A DNA stretch of 64,000 nucleotides from Sphingomonas tagetis (GTDB taxonomy: Bacteria > Pseudomonadota > Alphaproteobacteria > Sphingomonadales > Sphingomonadaceae). Below are positions 17,426 through 26,863 of this stretch, one piece after another. The position numbers were made by a program, and so were the translations under genes. Position 1 is the stretch's first letter. Each line of letters begins with the position of its first letter. Below the pieces are notes generated by a model, which searched no databases, was not told the DNA's origin, and was given only the letters and a program-made list of their open reading frames with translations. Location of the stretch: positions 62,001 to 126,000 of the forward strand of contig NZ_JAMLDX010000010.1 of assembly GCF_024211275.1 (NCBI RefSeq), read 5' to 3'.

Positions 17426-19576
17426 ATGCGCACGCCTTCAAATCTTCGTCTGGTTCTTGCCACTGGCACTGCCGCGGTCGCCTTCGCTTCCGCCGCTCAC
17501 GCTCAGGACGCCCAGTCGTCGCCCTCGGACGAGATCGTGGTCAGCGGCCTGAAGCAGCAATATTTCGGCGACACGCCGGTCAAGGAGATCCCGCAGGCCG
17601 TGCAGTTCCTGCAGGGTGAACTGCTCGAGGATCTCAACATCACACGCCTCGACACCGCGCTCGAACTGGCCAGCGGCGTTTCGAAGCAGAACAATTTCGG
17701 CGGCCTGTGGGACAGCTTCGCCATTCGCGGCTTTGCCGGCGACGAGAATTTCCCGAGCGGCTTCCTGGTCAACGGCTTCAACGGCGGCCGTGGTTATGGC
17801 GGCCCGCGCGATGCATCGAACGTCGAGCGCATCGAAGTGCTCAAGGGGCCGAACTCGGCGCTGTTCGGGCGCGGTGAGCCGGGCGGCACGGTCAATATCG
17901 TCACCAAGAAGCCGAACTTCAAAAAAGGCGGCAGCTTCTCGGTCGGAGCGGCCAGCTTTGAAACCTATCGTGTCGAAGGTGATTTCAATCTGCCGCTGAG
18001 CGACGGCGTCGCGGTCCGGATCACCGGTTCTTCGGAGGATGCCGGCAGCTTCCGCGACTTCGTGCGCAGCCGCAAATATACGCTGACGCCGTCCTTCCTC
18101 GCCAAGTTCTCGGATTCCGACATCTTCACTTACGAGCTGGAATATGTGAACCAGAGCGTTCCGTTCGAACGCGGTGTGGTCGCCATTCCCACGGTGAACG
18201 CCAACGGGACGATCAGCTATAATCTGGGCGCGATTCCCAATTCGCGTTACCTGGCCAATCCGAACGATCCCCCGATCCGCGTCGAGGTGCTGGGCCATCA
18301 GGCGCAGTTCCAGCATGATTTCAGCGACGAGTGGACGCTGATGCTGGGTGCGGGATACAAGGACACGACATTCATCGGCTTTTCCAGCGATCCCGAACTC
18401 GTCCTCTCGCGCCAGCGCCTCGACAATGACGGGCGCACGCTGACCCGCCAGCGGCGTTTCCGCGATTACAGCACCAACCACATGGTGCTGCGCGGCGAGA
18501 TCAGCGGAAAGATCGATACCGGGTCGATCCGTCACAATATCCGGGTCGGCGCGGACTGGGACAAATTCGAGATCGATACATTTCAGACGCGTTATCGCCC
18601 GGTCGCGGCGGACCAGTCCTATTCGATCGATATCTTCACTCCCAACTATAACATCCCCGCTCCGACGCCCACGACAGCCATCCAGAACGCACTGGAAGTG
18701 CAGAAGGCATGGGGCATCTATGCTCAGGATCAGGTTGAGATCACCGACCAATTCAAGGTGCGATTCGGTGGCCGCTACGACCATTTCGACCAGGACATCG
18801 ACGTACGCCTGACCCCGCCTTCCAACCCGCGCAAGACCTATACCAAGTTCAGCCCGATGGCCGGCCTGGTGTTCGAACCGAGCCGCAGCGTGTCGATCTA
18901 TGCGAGCTACGGCAAGGGCTTCCGGCCGAACAGCGGTGTCGGCTTCAACGGTCAGCCGTTCGATCCGGAAAACAGCGAATCTTACGAAGTCGGCGCCAAG
19001 TTCATCACATCGGACGGCCGCATCACCAGCACCCTGTCGCTCTACACGATGACCAAGGATGGTGTGCTGACCGCCGATCCCGCCAATGCCGGCTTCTCGC
19101 GGCCGGGCGGCTCGGCACGCAGCAAGGGCATCGAGTTCGACCTCAACGCCAAGCTCGGCGCAGGGTTCGAACTGTTCCTGACCTACGCCTATACCGACGC
19201 GGAATGGGCGACCAACGCCAGTGACCCTAATTTCGGGTTCCTGATCCGCGAGGGCGACCCGCTGATCAACATTCCGCGCCATCAGGGCAACGCCCTGCTG
19301 TTCAAGAGCTTCACGATCGGCGGTCATGAGGCGATGCTGGGCGCGGGCGTGACCTATGTCGATCGCCGTCTGGGCGAGACCGCGACGACCTTCTTCCTGC
19401 CGAGCTATACGATCGCGCGGGTGACCGGGTCGATCGACATCACGGATCAGATCAAACTGTCGGCGGACGTCAACAATCTGTTCGACAAGAAATATTACGC
19501 CAGTTCGTATGCGGCGATGTGGATCCAGCCGGGTGCGCCGCGCAGCTTCTCGGTCCGGGCAAGCTTCAAGTTCTGA
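17426..19576 (+). CDS. TonB-dependent siderophore-type outer-membrane receptor
   Basis: The 716-residue protein has a signal peptide ending near AHA-Q and a TonB box (DEIVVSG). A plug domain contains IRGFAGDENFPSGFLVNGF and VERIEVLKGPNSALFGRGEPGG, and a long beta-barrel ends in FSVRASFKF with the terminal aromatic Phe. The plug sequence is typical of the siderophore subgroup. A strong purine-rich ribosome-binding site (aaaggggga) precedes the ATG. A PepSY-type iron-regulated membrane protein follows directly, a common partner in iron-chelate uptake. It sits within a catabolic region, so uptake of a chelating hydroxy acid is conceivable. Confidence 0.9.
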   Translation: MRTPSNLRLVLATGTAAVAFASAAHAQDAQSSPSDEIVVSGLKQQYFGDTPVKEIPQAVQFLQGELLEDLNITRLDTALELASGVSKQNNFGGLWDSFAIRGFAGDENFPSGFLVNGFNGGRGYGGPRDASNVERIEVLKGPNSALFGRGEPGGTVNIVTKKPNFKKGGSFSVGAASFETYRVEGDFNLPLSDGVAVRITGSSEDAGSFRDFVRSRKYTLTPSFLAKFSDSDIFTYELEYVNQSVPFERGVVAIPTVNANGTISYNLGAIPNSRYLANPNDPPIRVEVLGHQAQFQHDFSDEWTLMLGAGYKDTTFIGFSSDPELVLSRQRLDNDGRTLTRQRRFRDYSTNHMVLRGEISGKIDTGSIRHNIRVGADWDKFEIDTFQTRYRPVAADQSYSIDIFTPNYNIPAPTPTTAIQNALEVQKAWGIYAQDQVEITDQFKVRFGGRYDHFDQDIDVRLTPPSNPRKTYTKFSPMAGLVFEPSRSVSIYASYGKGFRPNSGVGFNGQPFDPENSESYEVGAKFITSDGRITSTLSLYTMTKDGVLTADPANAGFSRPGGSARSKGIEFDLNAKLGAGFELFLTYAYTDAEWATNASDPNFGFLIREGDPLINIPRHQGNALLFKSFTIGGHEAMLGAGVTYVDRRLGETATTFFLPSYTIARVTGSIDITDQIKLSADVNNLFDKKYYASSYAAMWIQPGAPRSFSVRASFKF

Positions 19577-19663
19577 TCGTCTCCGGCTTGGGCCGCGCGC
19601 GCCGGCCCGGCGGCCGCCGTCCCTCTCCACACGCCCCCGGACGGCGGCCGCTGATCTTTTCGA

Positions 19664-20722
19664 GTGACGAACCCCATGCTGTCCCGCGCCCGATGGCTTC
19701 GCTTTCACCGTATCGCGGGCTTGGGCATCGCGGCCTTTCTACTGGTTCAGGCGGTCACCGGCGCGCTGCTGGTCTTCGCCGGACCGGCTGCCCGGGCGAT
19801 CAATCCGGCAGGCATGACCAGTCGCGGCCAGGGCCAGTCCATCTCGGCGGGCGCAGCCGTCGAACGAGCCGGCCGCGCCATGCCTGGCTATCACGTCACC
19901 CGGGTGTTTGCGCCTGACGGCCCGGGCGCGGTGTGGATGACGCAGCTCAGCGACGAGGCGGGGCGAGCAGGCTATGTCTCGATCGATCCGGCGGGCGGCG
20001 CGGTGTTGCGCGCGGGCGGCCTGCTTCGCTTTCCGGTCGAAACCGCGTTGCAGATCCATTACCAGCTTGTCGCCGGCAAGGCCGGGATGGTGATCATCGC
20101 ACTCAACGGGCTCGCGCTGCTGTTCATGGCCGTGAGCGGGGTGGCTTATTGGTGGCCGAAGCGGAACCCAGCCAAGGCCTTGGCGATCCGCTGCACGCTG
20201 GCGCCGCGCCTCGTCTTGCGGCAGGCGCACCGCACGCTGGGCGTCGTGGCCGCCGCGTTCCTGATGATCCTCGCCACCACCGGCCTGATGCTGGTGATTC
20301 CGGAGATCGCGGCCAGCGCCGCCCCCGCGCCGCCAGCGACCGTGACGAACGCCGCCGCGGTCGATCGTGGCCTTGCCCTGGCGCAGGCGCGTTTTCCAGC
20401 CAGCCGGCTCCGCGACGCCCGGATCGCCGGGGAGCGCCTGATCGTCAATTTCCACGCGCCCGAGCGCAATGCGCGCGCGGTGCATCGCGCGGTCGTCAGC
20501 CTGGCCCACGCCCGGTTGATCAGCGCGACGCCGGCCGATCGCAACACCGCGCTATGGATGACCGTGCTGCCGATCCATGCCGGGGACGTGCTGGGCACGG
20601 TCGGACGCATATTGCTGCTGCTCGTCGCACTCGCGCTGGGCACATTGGCCGTGAGCGGGCCGATCATGTGGTGGCATGTCGCCAGCCAGCGGCGGGGCTC
20701 TGTTCGAAAGGCGGCGGTATGA
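19664..20722 (+). CDS. PepSY-associated membrane protein (iron-regulated type)
   Basis: The protein is 352 residues from GTG at 19664; ATG at 19676 is an alternative. It has an N-terminal membrane helix (GLGIAAFLLVQAVTGALL), periplasmic PepSY-like segments, a helix around IIALNGLALLFMAVSGVAYW, another around VVAAAFLMILATTGLM, and a C-terminal helix. These proteins often accompany siderophore receptors and may assist reduction or handling of ferric chelates in the inner membrane. Its end overlaps the next gene by four bases. Confidence 0.85.
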   Translation: MTNPMLSRARWLRFHRIAGLGIAAFLLVQAVTGALLVFAGPAARAINPAGMTSRGQGQSISAGAAVERAGRAMPGYHVTRVFAPDGPGAVWMTQLSDEAGRAGYVSIDPAGGAVLRAGGLLRFPVETALQIHYQLVAGKAGMVIIALNGLALLFMAVSGVAYWWPKRNPAKALAIRCTLAPRLVLRQAHRTLGVVAAAFLMILATTGLMLVIPEIAASAAPAPPATVTNAAAVDRGLALAQARFPASRLRDARIAGERLIVNFHAPERNARAVHRAVVSLAHARLISATPADRNTALWMTVLPIHAGDVLGTVGRILLLLVALALGTLAVSGPIMWWHVASQRRGSVRKAAV

Positions 20723-21645
20723 GCTTGCTTCACACATCCAATGCAGCACGCGGACAGGTGTGGCGCGATATCTTTGCCGCCGAAGCGCCCGAGATCGAGT
20801 TCACCGAACTGACCGATGCGCCCGATCTTGGATCGGTCCGTTATCTCGCGGCGTGGGAACCCTCGACCGAATTGATCGCGCGCTTGCCCGCGCTCGAGGT
20901 CGTATTTTCGGTGAGCGCGGGCGTCGATCAGTTTGACATGGCCACGTTGCCCGATCATGTGCGTGTGGTCCGCATGATCGAGCCGGGCATCGCGGCCGGG
21001 ATGGTCGAATATGTCAGCATGGCGGTGCTGGCGCTTCACCGCGACCTGATCGATTACGGGGTGGCGCAGCGCGCCGCGCGCTGGGCGCCGCTCAAGCTGG
21101 TGCCGGCGGAAGCACGCCGGATCGGCGTCATGGGCCTGGGCAATCTGGGTCAGGCTGTGCTGCGCTCGCTGGCCGCGTTCGGCTTTCCGCTTTCCGGCTG
21201 GAGCCGGTCGCCGCACAGCATCGCCGGCGTCGAGTGCCATGCCGGCGAAGCGGGACTCCCCGGCTTTCTGGCGAGCACCGATATCCTGATCTGCCTGTTG
21301 CCGCTGACCGAGGATACACGCGGCATCCTCGATCGCCGGACCTTGTCCCAGCTGCCGCGCGGGGCGAGTCTGGTCAATGTCGGGCGCGGCGGGCATCTGG
21401 TCGATCACGACTTGTTGAGCTTGCTCGACGACGGGCATCTGGGCGGGGCGGTGCTCGACGTGACCGATCCCGAGCCGCTGCCGCCCGACCATCGCTTCTG
21501 GTCGCATCCGCGCATATTGCTGACCCCGCATATCGCCAGTACGACCAGCGCGGAAAGCGGCGCGCGCGCGCTGATCGCCAATATCCGCCGCCATGTCGCG
21601 GGTGCGCCGATGGACGGCGAAGTCGCCCGCGACCGCGGCTATTGA
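20719..21645 (+). CDS. D-isomer-specific 2-hydroxyacid dehydrogenase (glyoxylate/hydroxypyruvate reductase A-like)
   Basis: The ATG at 20719 overlaps the PepSY gene's stop (ATGA), giving 308 residues. The Rossmann motif is GVMGLGNLGQAVLRSL. The catalytic Arg lies in LVNVGRGGHLV, with a downstream Glu in D-x-x-E-P-L and the catalytic His in LTPHIAS. Length and sequence match GhrA-type reductases of glyoxylate and hydroxypyruvate. Its overlap with a TonB/PepSY uptake unit is unusual and suggests that the imported ligand or its breakdown product is a 2-keto or 2-hydroxy acid. Confidence 0.88.
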   Translation: MSLLHTSNAARGQVWRDIFAAEAPEIEFTELTDAPDLGSVRYLAAWEPSTELIARLPALEVVFSVSAGVDQFDMATLPDHVRVVRMIEPGIAAGMVEYVSMAVLALHRDLIDYGVAQRAARWAPLKLVPAEARRIGVMGLGNLGQAVLRSLAAFGFPLSGWSRSPHSIAGVECHAGEAGLPGFLASTDILICLLPLTEDTRGILDRRTLSQLPRGASLVNVGRGGHLVDHDLLSLLDDGHLGGAVLDVTDPEPLPPDHRFWSHPRILLTPHIASTTSAESGARALIANIRRHVAGAPMDGEVARDRGY

Positions 21646-21856
21646 TCCCGCATGGTCGCGCCGGGCGCCTGACGAATGGAGGCATCTCGGACGTGATGTT
21701 GCCGCGGCATTTGCTGCATCCGCGGCGAAGCTGCGCGCGATAATCTTCCAAATTAAATGCGAAGGCGGCAGCGAATGCCAGCCCGTCCGGCTAAACCCTT
21801 ATCATCGATTCTGGAACATGGGGTGGGCGATGGCTGCCCGTCGAAGGAGCGGATCC

Positions 21857-22714
21857 ATGGTAGCGGGCGTTGAAACAATGGTGGGACTGCGGCGAATGAC
21901 GCCTCAGGATCTGGTCGCCGCCCAAGCGCTCTCGAGTGAACAGAAATGGGCGCATCGCGTCGAAGACTGGGACATGATGCTCAGTGTCGGCTTCGGCTAT
22001 GTCGCCGAGGATGACGGCGAGGTCGTCGGCACCGCCATGGCTTGGCGCTTCGGTGGGGACGCGGCGGCTATCGGCATGGTGATCGTGGCGCCCAAGGTGC
22101 AGGGCAGGGGGATCGGCCGTCAGTTGATGGAGGTGATGCTCGCCGATCTGGGTGATCGCACCGTGCGCCTTAACGCTACCGATGTCGGGCTGCCGCTCTA
22201 TCGCAAGCTGGGATTCGTCGAATATGGGGCGATCGTGCAGCATCAGGGCGCCGCATTCTCGGTGCCGATGGCGGACCTGATCCCGGACGAACGCGTCCGC
22301 CCGCTGGGCAGCAAGGACATGGACACGCTTCGTTCGTTGACGCTGCGGGCGAGCGGCATGAACCGCGATGCGCTGCTCGACGCGCTGGTGGTCGGCACGC
22401 CGGGCATCGTGCTGACGCGGGATCACGATCCGGTGGGCTTCTCGCTGTTCCGCCGCTTCGGTCGCGGCTATGTCGTGGGGCCGACGATCGCCCCCGATAT
22501 TGGCGGCGCGAAGGCGCTCATCTCGCACTGGCTGGGGTCGAACAGCGGCATCTTCTGCCGTATCGATGTACCCGAGGAAAGCGGCCTGGCCCCCTGGCTC
22601 GACTCGCTGGGCTTGCCCTGCGTCGGTCGCGTCATCCGAATGGTGCGCGGACCCATGCCGCCGGTCGATCCCACGGCCACCGTCTTCACCCTCACGACAC
22701 AGGCACTCGGATGA
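21857..22714 (+). CDS. Two-domain GNAT N-acetyltransferase (copy 2)
   Basis: The ATG at 21857 has an AAGGAG ribosome-binding site at 21844-21849 with a seven-base spacer, which decides the start and gives 285 residues. The N-terminal GNAT domain has the acetyl-CoA loop near VQGRGIGRQLMEVML and LYRKLGF. The C-terminal half is the same degenerate second domain as in the paralogue at 2249 (GRGYVVGPTI and SGLAPWLDSLGLP). The stop overlaps the ATG of a semialdehyde dehydrogenase gene, so the two are coupled. The acceptor is unknown. Confidence 0.83.
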   Translation: MVAGVETMVGLRRMTPQDLVAAQALSSEQKWAHRVEDWDMMLSVGFGYVAEDDGEVVGTAMAWRFGGDAAAIGMVIVAPKVQGRGIGRQLMEVMLADLGDRTVRLNATDVGLPLYRKLGFVEYGAIVQHQGAAFSVPMADLIPDERVRPLGSKDMDTLRSLTLRASGMNRDALLDALVVGTPGIVLTRDHDPVGFSLFRRFGRGYVVGPTIAPDIGGAKALISHWLGSNSGIFCRIDVPEESGLAPWLDSLGLPCVGRVIRMVRGPMPPVDPTATVFTLTTQALG

Positions 22715-24174
22715 CGCTGACTCTCAAATATCCCGCCCTTTTCGTCCAGCGTGCCTTTATTGGCGGCGAATGGACCGGCGCCCGCTCGGGCGCGACGCTC
22801 GAGGTCGACAACCCGGCTACCGGCGCGACGATCGGCACGATCCCCGACTGCGGCGAAGCCGATACACAAGCCGCCGTCGACGCTGCGAGCGCGGCATGGC
22901 CGGCCTGGCGCGCGAAGACGGCGGGCGAGCGCGCCGCGCTGCTCGAGCGCTGGTACGCGCTGGTGATGGACAATGTCGTCGATCTCGGCCGGATCATGAC
23001 CGCCGAGCAAGGTAAGCCGATCGCCGAGGCCGAGGGCGAGATCCGCTATGCGGCAAGCTTCATCAAATGGTTCGCCGAGGAAGGGCGCCGCACCGACGGC
23101 CACATCATCCCCGCGCCCGAAGCCAATCGTCGCATCCTGCTGATGAAGGAGCCGGTCGGCGTCTCGGCCGCGATCACACCGTGGAACTTCCCGGCGGCGA
23201 TGATCACCCGCAAATGCGCGCCGGCGCTGGCGGCGGGCTGCCCGGTGGTGGTCAAGCCGTCCGAACTGACACCTTACAGCGCGCTGGCGCTGGTCAAGCT
23301 GGCCGAGGATGCCGGCTTCCCCAAGGGCGTGTTCAACATCGTCACCGGGCAGGCCGCCCCGATCGGCAGCGTGCTGACCGGCAGCGAGACGGTGCGCAAG
23401 TTGTCGTTCACCGGTTCGACCCGCGTCGGCGCCTTGCTAATGCGGCAGAGCGCCGACACGATCAAGCGGCTGAGCCTGGAGCTGGGCGGGAACGCCCCGC
23501 TGATGGTGTTCGACGATGCCGATCTCGACCTTGCGGTGGCGGCCACGATGGCAAGCAAGTTCCGCAACGCCGGCCAGACCTGCGTCTGCGCCAACCGCAT
23601 CCTGGTGCAGGATGGTGTCTACGACGCGTTCGCCGAAAAGCTCGCCAAGGCGGTCGCTGAGCTCAACGTCGCGCCGGGCGATCAGGCCGGCAGCACGATC
23701 GGCCCGCTGATCAACGCGGCGGCGGTCGAGAAGGTCACCGCGCATATCGAGGATGCGCTGGCGCACGGCGCGACGCTGTTCGCGAAGGCGCCGGAGGGCG
23801 CGACCGGCGGTCGCTTCGCCACGCCAGTCATTCTGACCGGCGCGACGCGCGACATGCGCCTGGCGAATGAGGAGACGTTCGGCCCGGTCGCGCCGCTGTT
23901 CCGTTTCGGCGACGAGGCGGAGGGAATCGCGCTGGCCAACGACACCAGCTTCGGGCTCGCCAGCTATTTCTACACCGAGAATCTGCACCGCGCATTCCGC
24001 GTGGGCGAGCGGCTCGAGGCTGGCATGGTCGTGCTAAACACCGGCGGCATGGCGATGGAAATGGCGCCGTTCGGCGGCATCAAGCAGTCGGGGCTGGGTC
24101 GTGAAGGCGCGCATGCCGGGATCGACGAGTATCTCGAGACCAAGGCGTTCCATATCGGTGGGCTGAAGCTCTAG
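22711..24174 (+). CDS. Succinate-semialdehyde dehydrogenase-like ALDH (GabD type)
   Basis: The 487-residue protein has Asn159 in TPWNF, Glu257 in LELGGNAP and catalytic Cys291 in NAGQTCVCAN. The C-x-C pair matches GabD-type succinate-semialdehyde dehydrogenases, where the second Cys forms a redox switch. It overlaps the GNAT gene by four bases and is followed by a tartrate/malate-type dehydrogenase and a class III aminotransferase. That set could turn an omega-amino acid into a dicarboxylate. Glutarate semialdehyde or related substrates are alternatives. Confidence 0.88.
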   Translation: MTLTLKYPALFVQRAFIGGEWTGARSGATLEVDNPATGATIGTIPDCGEADTQAAVDAASAAWPAWRAKTAGERAALLERWYALVMDNVVDLGRIMTAEQGKPIAEAEGEIRYAASFIKWFAEEGRRTDGHIIPAPEANRRILLMKEPVGVSAAITPWNFPAAMITRKCAPALAAGCPVVVKPSELTPYSALALVKLAEDAGFPKGVFNIVTGQAAPIGSVLTGSETVRKLSFTGSTRVGALLMRQSADTIKRLSLELGGNAPLMVFDDADLDLAVAATMASKFRNAGQTCVCANRILVQDGVYDAFAEKLAKAVAELNVAPGDQAGSTIGPLINAAAVEKVTAHIEDALAHGATLFAKAPEGATGGRFATPVILTGATRDMRLANEETFGPVAPLFRFGDEAEGIALANDTSFGLASYFYTENLHRAFRVGERLEAGMVVLNTGGMAMEMAPFGGIKQSGLGREGAHAGIDEYLETKAFHIGGLKL

Positions 24175-24241
24175 CCCGGCCGCAACGTCCTCGTCATTGT
24201 CACTATAAGCGCTCCGGCTAAGGGCGCGATCGGAGAAGGCC

Positions 24242-25318
24242 ATGTCCGCTGAGCGCAACTACAAGATCTCGGTGATACCGGGCGACGGCATCGGCAAGGA
24301 GGTCATGCCAGAGGGCGTGCGCGTGCTGGAGCGCGCGGCGGGCCTCTATGGTTTCACGCTGGACCAGACATGGCATGATTTCGCCAATTGCGATTATTAC
24401 GCCCGGCACGGCCAGATGATGCCGGATGACTGGAAGGCGCAGATCGGCGATCCGCACGCGATCTTCTTCGGTGCGGTCGGATGGCCCGACACGGTGCCCG
24501 ACCACATCTCGCTATGGCAGTCGATCCTGCAGTTCCGGCGCGAATACGACCAATATATCAATCTGCGCCCGGTCCGGCTGATGCCAGGCGTGCCGTGCCC
24601 GCTGGCCGGGCGCGAGCCGGGTGACATCGATTTCTGGGTGGTGCGCGAGAATACCGAGGGCGAATACAGCTCGGTCGGCGGCAAGATGTTCCCCGGCACC
24701 CCGCGCGAGATCGTCATGCAGGAGACGGTGATGACACGGCACGGCACCGAGCGGGTGCTGCGCTACGCCTTCGATCTTGCCCGCACGCGTGAGCGCAGGC
24801 ACGTCACTTCCGCCACCAAGTCGAACGGCATCGCGATCAGCATGCCGTGGTGGGATGAGCGCGTGGAGGAGATGGCTGCCCACTATCCCGACGTCACGCA
24901 CGACAAATATCATATCGACATCCTTTGCGCGCAGTTCGTTATGAATCCCGACCGGTTCGATGTCGTCGTCGCATCCAATCTGTTCGGAGACATTCTTTCC
25001 GACCTGGGCCCGGCCTGCACGGGGACGATCGGCGTCGCGCCGTCGGCCAACATCAACCCCGAACGCACCACCCCCTCGCTGTTTGAGCCGGTCCACGGCT
25101 CGGCGCCCGATATCGCCGGCAAAGGGATCGCCAATCCGATCGGCCAGATCTGGTCGGCGGCGATGATGCTCGAGCATCTCGGCGAGCCGGACGCCGCCGC
25201 GGCGATCATGCGTGCGGTCGAGACGGTGCTGGCCGAACCGGGCCTGCGTACCCGTGATCTCAAAGGGAGCGCGGACACCGAGCAATGCGGCAGGGCGGTT
25301 GCCGAGGCGCTATCCTGA
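24242..25318 (+). CDS. Tartrate / D-malate dehydrogenase (decarboxylating), TtuC-like
   Basis: The 358-residue protein belongs to the isocitrate/isopropylmalate dehydrogenase superfamily, with VIPGDGIGKEV at the start. It has the substrate arginines in LRPVRLMPGV and WVVRENTEGEY, metal aspartates in ASNLFGDILSDL, and GSAPDIAGKGIANP for NAD binding. The sequence fits tartrate dehydrogenase / D-malate dehydrogenase best. It would feed oxaloacetate, pyruvate or glycerate into central metabolism, in line with the hydroxy-acid theme of this region. Confidence 0.88.
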   Translation: MSAERNYKISVIPGDGIGKEVMPEGVRVLERAAGLYGFTLDQTWHDFANCDYYARHGQMMPDDWKAQIGDPHAIFFGAVGWPDTVPDHISLWQSILQFRREYDQYINLRPVRLMPGVPCPLAGREPGDIDFWVVRENTEGEYSSVGGKMFPGTPREIVMQETVMTRHGTERVLRYAFDLARTRERRHVTSATKSNGIAISMPWWDERVEEMAAHYPDVTHDKYHIDILCAQFVMNPDRFDVVVASNLFGDILSDLGPACTGTIGVAPSANINPERTTPSLFEPVHGSAPDIAGKGIANPIGQIWSAAMMLEHLGEPDAAAAIMRAVETVLAEPGLRTRDLKGSADTEQCGRAVAEALS

Positions 25319-25431
25319 CCGGACCGGGCGCTCGGCATTATATGCCGCGGTGCTGCGCGATTTGAGATTCGCAGGCCGCCTCATCGGGCATGTCGGACTT
25401 TCCGTCCGCGCGAGGCGATTAGGCTTGCCGC

Positions 25432-26844
25432 ATGACCACAATGACGAGTCCTGCGATGACGCTGCAATCCAACCGCTCCCTGCTGGAGATCGATCGCGAC
25501 CACCTGATCCATCCGGTCACCTCGTTTCGCGGCCATGAGACGCATGGCGCGATCCTGCTGGAAAGCGGCAAGGGCATGTGGCTCAAGGATCGCGAGGGGC
25601 GCGACCTGCTCGATGCGTTCGCCGGGCTGTGGTGCGTCAATGTCGGCTATGGCCAGGACAGCATCGTCGAGGCGGCGGCCGATCAGATGCGCCGGTTGCC
25701 CTATGCCACAGGCTATTTCCATTTCGGCAGCGAGCCCGCCGTGCGACTGGCGCAACGCCTCGTCGAGCTCAGTCCCGAGGGGCTCGACCACGTCTATTTC
25801 ACGCTGGGCGGGTCGGATGCCGTGGATTCGGCGATCCGCTACATCACCCATTATTACAACGCCATCGGCAAGCCGGCGAAGAAGCAGTGCATCGCGCTGG
25901 AGCGCGGTTATCACGGCTCGAGTACCACTGGCGCGGGGCTGACCGCGCTTGCCAATTTCCATCGCGGCTTCGATCTGCCGCTGCGCTGGCAGCACCATAT
26001 CCCGTCGCCCTATCCCTATCGCAGCGAGCTCGAGGGCGACGATGCCGCGATCATCGCGCGGTCGGTCCAGCAGCTGCGCGATAAGGTCGCCGAGCTTGGC
26101 GCCGACAATGTCGCGGCCTTCTTCTGCGAACCGATCCAGGGTTCGGGCGGCGTGATCGTGCCGCCGGTCGGCTGGCTCAAGGCGATGCGCGCGGCGTGCA
26201 CCGAACTCGATATCCTACTGGTGGCGGACGAGGTGATCACCGCCTTTGGCCGTACCGGCCCGATGTTCGCGTGCGAGGCGGAGGGTATGACGCCCGACCT
26301 CATGACACTCGCCAAGGGGCTGACCGCCGGCTACGTCCCGATGGGCGCCGTGCTGATGTCCGACAAGGTGTATCAGGGCATCGCCGACGGCGCGGCTGCC
26401 GATATCGTGATCGGCCATGGCGCGACCTATTCGGGGCATCCGGTCAGCGCCGCAGTGGGGCTGGAGGTGCTGCGCCTCTATACCAAGGGCGGTATCCTGG
26501 CCAACGGGCAGCGTGTGGGCACGCGCTTTGCCGCCGGGCTGGCGGGGATCGCCGATCATCCCATGGTGGGCGATACGCGCGGCCGCGGCCTTCTGGGCGC
26601 GATCGAGCTCGTCGCGAACAAGGGCCACAAGACTCGCTTCGATCCCGCCCTCAAGCTGGCCGACAGGCTCTTCGAGCGCGGTTACCGCAATGGCGTGATC
26701 TTCCGCGCTTTCGCCGACAATATCATCGGTCTGGCGCCCGCGCTGTGTGCGTCGGACGGCGAAATGGACATGATCTTCGCGCGCATCCGCAACACGCTAG
26801 ACGATCTGCTCGAAGAGGCGGATATTCGCGCCGCGGTGGGTTGA
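25432..26844 (+). CDS. Class III omega-amino-acid aminotransferase
   Basis: The 470-residue protein has the class III PLP fold. It includes LGGSDAVDSAIR, the PLP-ring Asp in LLVADEVITAFGRTG and Schiff-base Lys295 in TLAKGLTAGY. It resembles beta-alanine- and putrescine-type pyruvate transaminases more than the lyase-like enzyme at 9135. Transamination of an omega-amino acid to a semialdehyde would feed the dehydrogenase at 22711. It is followed 19 bases later by an Lrp-type regulator. Confidence 0.88.
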   Translation: MTTMTSPAMTLQSNRSLLEIDRDHLIHPVTSFRGHETHGAILLESGKGMWLKDREGRDLLDAFAGLWCVNVGYGQDSIVEAAADQMRRLPYATGYFHFGSEPAVRLAQRLVELSPEGLDHVYFTLGGSDAVDSAIRYITHYYNAIGKPAKKQCIALERGYHGSSTTGAGLTALANFHRGFDLPLRWQHHIPSPYPYRSELEGDDAAIIARSVQQLRDKVAELGADNVAAFFCEPIQGSGGVIVPPVGWLKAMRAACTELDILLVADEVITAFGRTGPMFACEAEGMTPDLMTLAKGLTAGYVPMGAVLMSDKVYQGIADGAAADIVIGHGATYSGHPVSAAVGLEVLRLYTKGGILANGQRVGTRFAAGLAGIADHPMVGDTRGRGLLGAIELVANKGHKTRFDPALKLADRLFERGYRNGVIFRAFADNIIGLAPALCASDGEMDMIFARIRNTLDDLLEEADIRAAVG

Positions 26845-26863
26845 GATATCGGGGAGCTGAGAC

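Noticed and set aside
17438..19708. A 756-codon open frame antisense to the TonB receptor
   Set aside because: It mirrors the receptor gene in a high-GC genome, is Arg/Ala/Asp-rich without domains, and has no plausible ribosome-binding site.
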